Source: an uncultured delta proteobacterium (lineage in GTDB: Bacteria; RBG-13-61-14; DRUE01). From it: DNA of 6,061 nt. The notes below the pieces were generated by a model, which ran no database searches, was not told the DNA's origin, and worked only from the letters and a program-made list of their open reading frames with translations. The position numbers and the translations under genes are program-made. Positions 4,035 to 6,061 of the stretch are shown here, piece by piece. The DNA is taken from positions 1 through 6,061 of the forward strand of contig CAIYYW010000398.1 of the NCBI GenBank assembly GCA_903930515.1. Reading direction: 5' to 3'. The first letter of the stretch is position 1. Each line of letters opens with the position of its first letter.

Positions 4035-5428
4035 TGAGGATCATCTCCTCAATCCAAAAACGGCTGCAGGGAATTTTACCCGTCAATTCCCTGCGCGAGC
4101 GGTTCGCGCGAGGGGTCTTCTGGGCAATGGCCGGCACGGCCACCGCGCAGGCGCTGAATCTGCTCAGTTCCATTTTGGTCGCCCGTCTTCTCGGCAAAGC
4201 CGTTTTTGGAGGATTGGGAATGATTCTCAGCACCGTCGGAATGTTCGGCACCCTTGCCGGGCTAGGACTGGGGTTGACCGGGACCAAATACATCGCCGAG
4301 TTCCGCGCCAGCGATCCGGAGCGGGCCGGCCGGATCATCGGGATGGCCGGCGTCACCGCTTTTATCTCCGGCATATTGATTTCAGGAATTCTATTCGGGA
4401 TAGCCCCTTACCTGGCCGCCCGGACCCTCAGCGCTCCAGCCTTGGGCCTGGAACTGCGGATCTCCTGCGGAATGCTGCTGTTCAGCGCTATGAACGGGAA
4501 TCAGATCGGCGCCTTGGCCGGGTTTGAGGCCTTCAAAACGATTGCCAAAGTAAATCTGCTTCAAGGGTTCTTGAATTTCCCCCTTCTGGTCGGCGGCGCA
4601 TATTGGGGCGGTTTACCCGGGATTGTCGCGGCCTACACCGCCACCAGCGCCCTGGCGTTTTTGATCAATCGTCAGGCGCTGCGCTGGGAATGCCGCCGGG
4701 CAAAGGTGCCCATCGTTTATTCCAATCTCGGGAGGGAGCTGCCGATTTTATGGAAGTTTTCCCTGCCCGCGCTTCTGAGTGGAATCATGGTCAGCCCGGT
4801 TATGTGGCTGGCCAACACTTTTCTGGTCAATCAGCCCAACGGCTATCAGGAAATGGGGATTTTCAGCGCCGCCAACCAGTGGCGCGTTTCCTTGCTTTTT
4901 ATCCCGACGGTTTTGGGCCAGGTGGTTATGCCGATGATGTCCAATACCCTGGGCGCGGGCGCCAGGAGTTCCGCCCGGAAGCTCTTGTTGGTATCCATTC
5001 TGACGAATTTCGTTGTGATCGTTTTGCCTGCGATAATTATTGGAATCCTCAGCCCCTGGATCATGTCCCAATACGGAGAAGGCTTCCGGCAGGGATGGCC
5101 GGTGCTGATAATGTGCCTGATCTATGCCGGCGTGCTGGCGGTTCTTACGCCGGTGGGAAATATCATCGCGGCTTCGGGCAGGATGTGGGTGGGATTATTC
5201 ATGAATCTGGGATGGGCAACCGCGCTCCTGGTGTCAGTCTCTCTGCTCATTGAACGGGGCGCGTTGGGTCTTGCGAGCTCCTATGCGATTGCCTACGCCG
5301 CACACAGCCTTTGGGCATTGGGATATGCCTTGGTGATCCTGGGCCGACCGGGCTCCAAAACCATGGAAGCGGCCAAGCAAAATCTGCAAAAGATTTGGAG
5401 TTATCTGGGGGGTAATAATTATGAGTAA
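4034..5428 (+). CDS. Wzx-type polysaccharide flippase (MOP/MATE superfamily)
   Basis: A 464-residue integral inner-membrane protein. Members of this polysaccharide-export family flip undecaprenyl-linked oligosaccharide units from cytoplasm to periplasm. The start region RERFARGVFWAMAGTATAQA leads into the first membrane helix, with SSILVARLLGKAVFGGLGMI next, a typical Wzx/PST opening in which helix 1 ends before a short loop LLGKAVFG. About 12 hydrophobic helices are visible, roughly at 26-50, 57-83, 104-126, 143-164, 177-195, 196-212, 240-260, 275-298, 317-338, 354-373, 384-406 and 412-436. The C-terminal tail is short and cytoplasmic. ATG 4034 overlaps the wecB TGA by one base (TGATG), pointing to coupled translation; a TTG three bases earlier is less likely. 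The last 8 bases overlap the methyltransferase gene. The substrate cannot be read from the sequence, because flippases in this family diverge quickly, so I do not assign a wzx serotype or symbol. The family is sure. Confidence 0.88.
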   Translation: MRIISSIQKRLQGILPVNSLRERFARGVFWAMAGTATAQALNLLSSILVARLLGKAVFGGLGMILSTVGMFGTLAGLGLGLTGTKYIAEFRASDPERAGRIIGMAGVTAFISGILISGILFGIAPYLAARTLSAPALGLELRISCGMLLFSAMNGNQIGALAGFEAFKTIAKVNLLQGFLNFPLLVGGAYWGGLPGIVAAYTATSALAFLINRQALRWECRRAKVPIVYSNLGRELPILWKFSLPALLSGIMVSPVMWLANTFLVNQPNGYQEMGIFSAANQWRVSLLFIPTVLGQVVMPMMSNTLGAGARSSARKLLLVSILTNFVVIVLPAIIIGILSPWIMSQYGEGFRQGWPVLIMCLIYAGVLAVLTPVGNIIAASGRMWVGLFMNLGWATALLVSVSLLIERGALGLASSYAIAYAAHSLWALGYALVILGRPGSKTMEAAKQNLQKIWSYLGGNNYE

Positions 5429-6061
5429 CTCCTCTCCCAAATATCCGCTCCTCTCTCCCGAATGGTGGAATGATTATTTTTCGCCCGGGGGAGGATGGGA
5501 AGAGCGCGGGGGCCGGTTACAAACCCGGGTTTTTGTGACGGTTTTTTGCCGAAGGATCAAGCTGGATAAAAATTGCGAACTGAAAATCCTGGACCTTGGG
5601 TGCGCCTTGGGGGAAGCGATCAAGATTATCCGGCATAACTATCCCAAGGCGGTCCTGACCGGGATGGATTTTTCAGATACTGCGGTGGAAAGATGTAAGA
5701 AGGAACTTGGAGCCATCGCTGATTTTAAAAAAGGATCCATTGAAGAATTAGATGGTTTTTATGATGTAATCTATGTATCCGCCTTGTTGGAACATTTTGC
5801 GGATTATCGGGAAAAAGCGCTTCGCCTGATCAAGCATTGCCGGCGGCTGATTGTTTTCGTGCCCTATCTTGAAATGCGGGACGGAAAGCCTCTGGAGGCC
5901 GATCCCGATCAACATCACCAGCATACCTTTGAAAGAAGCTCTTTTGATTTCCTGGTCAAAATGAATTTGGCTGAATCAATTGAAACGCACATTGCGAGGT
6001 GCCCGGAGGCCTGGAGCTGGAGTCGTAAAACCTGGGTCAAGGAATGCCTGATCAAAAACCC
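5421..6061 (+). CDS. Class I SAM-dependent methyltransferase (3' end outside window)
   Basis: The frame is open from ATG 5421 to the window end, giving 213 residues. A Rossmann-type methyltransferase domain is visible. Motif I is KILDLGCALGEAIKII (55-70), a variant of the glycine-rich SAM loop with Ala-Leu in place of the usual x-Gly. The acidic ribose-binding residue is Asp83 in LTGMDFSDTAVERC, followed by GSIEEL near 105-110 and the post-core YDVIYVSALLEHF (114-126). A histidine-rich segment QHHQHTFERSSF (164-175) resembles the PEH...F...L element of sugar or small-molecule methyltransferases. GGGGGG at 5407-5412 lies 8 bases before the ATG, and the start overlaps the flippase stop by 8 bases, so the two are co-expressed. 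In this operon it may methylate a sugar, cap a glycan end or act on a lipid intermediate. The acceptor is unknown. The domain is firm, the role inferred. Confidence 0.85.
   Translation, partial: MSNSSPKYPLLSPEWWNDYFSPGGGWEERGGRLQTRVFVTVFCRRIKLDKNCELKILDLGCALGEAIKIIRHNYPKAVLTGMDFSDTAVERCKKELGAIADFKKGSIEELDGFYDVIYVSALLEHFADYREKALRLIKHCRRLIVFVPYLEMRDGKPLEADPDQHHQHTFERSSFDFLVKMNLAESIETHIARCPEAWSWSRKTWVKECLIKN

Noticed and set aside
4603-5253. 216-codon plus-strand frame inside the flippase gene
   Set aside because: It is a frame-shifted shadow of the flippase. The flippase frame gives regular membrane helices, while this one gives a Gly/Arg/Gln-rich soluble sequence with no motifs.
1-6061. CRISPR array, tRNA, rRNA or insertion-sequence ends
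   Set aside because: I saw no regularly spaced repeats, no tRNA-like cloverleaf and no transposase or paired terminal repeats with target duplications anywhere in the window.

Overview
The window is bacterial DNA of moderate-to-high GC with compact, mostly intron-free gene packing, sigma-70-like promoters and Shine-Dalgarno sites. Nothing in it fixes the taxon. A surface-polysaccharide operon beside toxin-antitoxin modules suits an environmental, probably Gram-negative or uncultured-phylum bacterium, but that is inference.

Layout. (1) Positions 1-324 carry the 3' end of a plus-strand gene whose product ends in a GAF-like sensory/binding fold. (2) Positions 325-684 hold a damaged hicB-hicA toxin-antitoxin module. 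The HicB core is intact. Its reading frame is shifted by one base at an A AAA AAG run, and a -1 shift there restores a HicB-like end whose stop overlaps the hicA ATG. hicA itself stops after 25 codons. (3) Positions 766-2615 form a minus-strand unit: a secreted protein predicted to be an eight-stranded TIM barrel of unassigned family, then an MNT nucleotidyltransferase antitoxin and a HEPN-domain toxin coupled by an ATGA overlap. (4) Positions 2616-2903 are a divergent intergenic region. It has a convincing promoter for each direction, a G-rich stretch with imperfect direct repeats, and two GC-rich inverted repeats. (5) Positions 2904-6061 form a plus-strand operon with overlapping genes: non-hydrolysing UDP-GlcNAc 2-epimerase (wecB), a Wzx/MATE-like polysaccharide flippase, and a class I SAM-dependent methyltransferase cut off by the window end.

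How the parts fit. The plus-strand operon looks like the start of a surface-glycan cluster: WecB makes UDP-ManNAc, the flippase moves lipid-linked glycan across the inner membrane, and the methyltransferase may decorate or cap a sugar. The divergently transcribed secreted barrel protein could act on extracellular glycan, but only its position suggests this. The two convergent toxin-antitoxin modules, one decaying and one apparently intact, mark positions 408-1463 as an accessory segment. I found no wholly new system. The points most worth checking are the hicB slippery-site frameshift, the HEPN protein without its usual RNase motif, and the unassigned secreted barrel.
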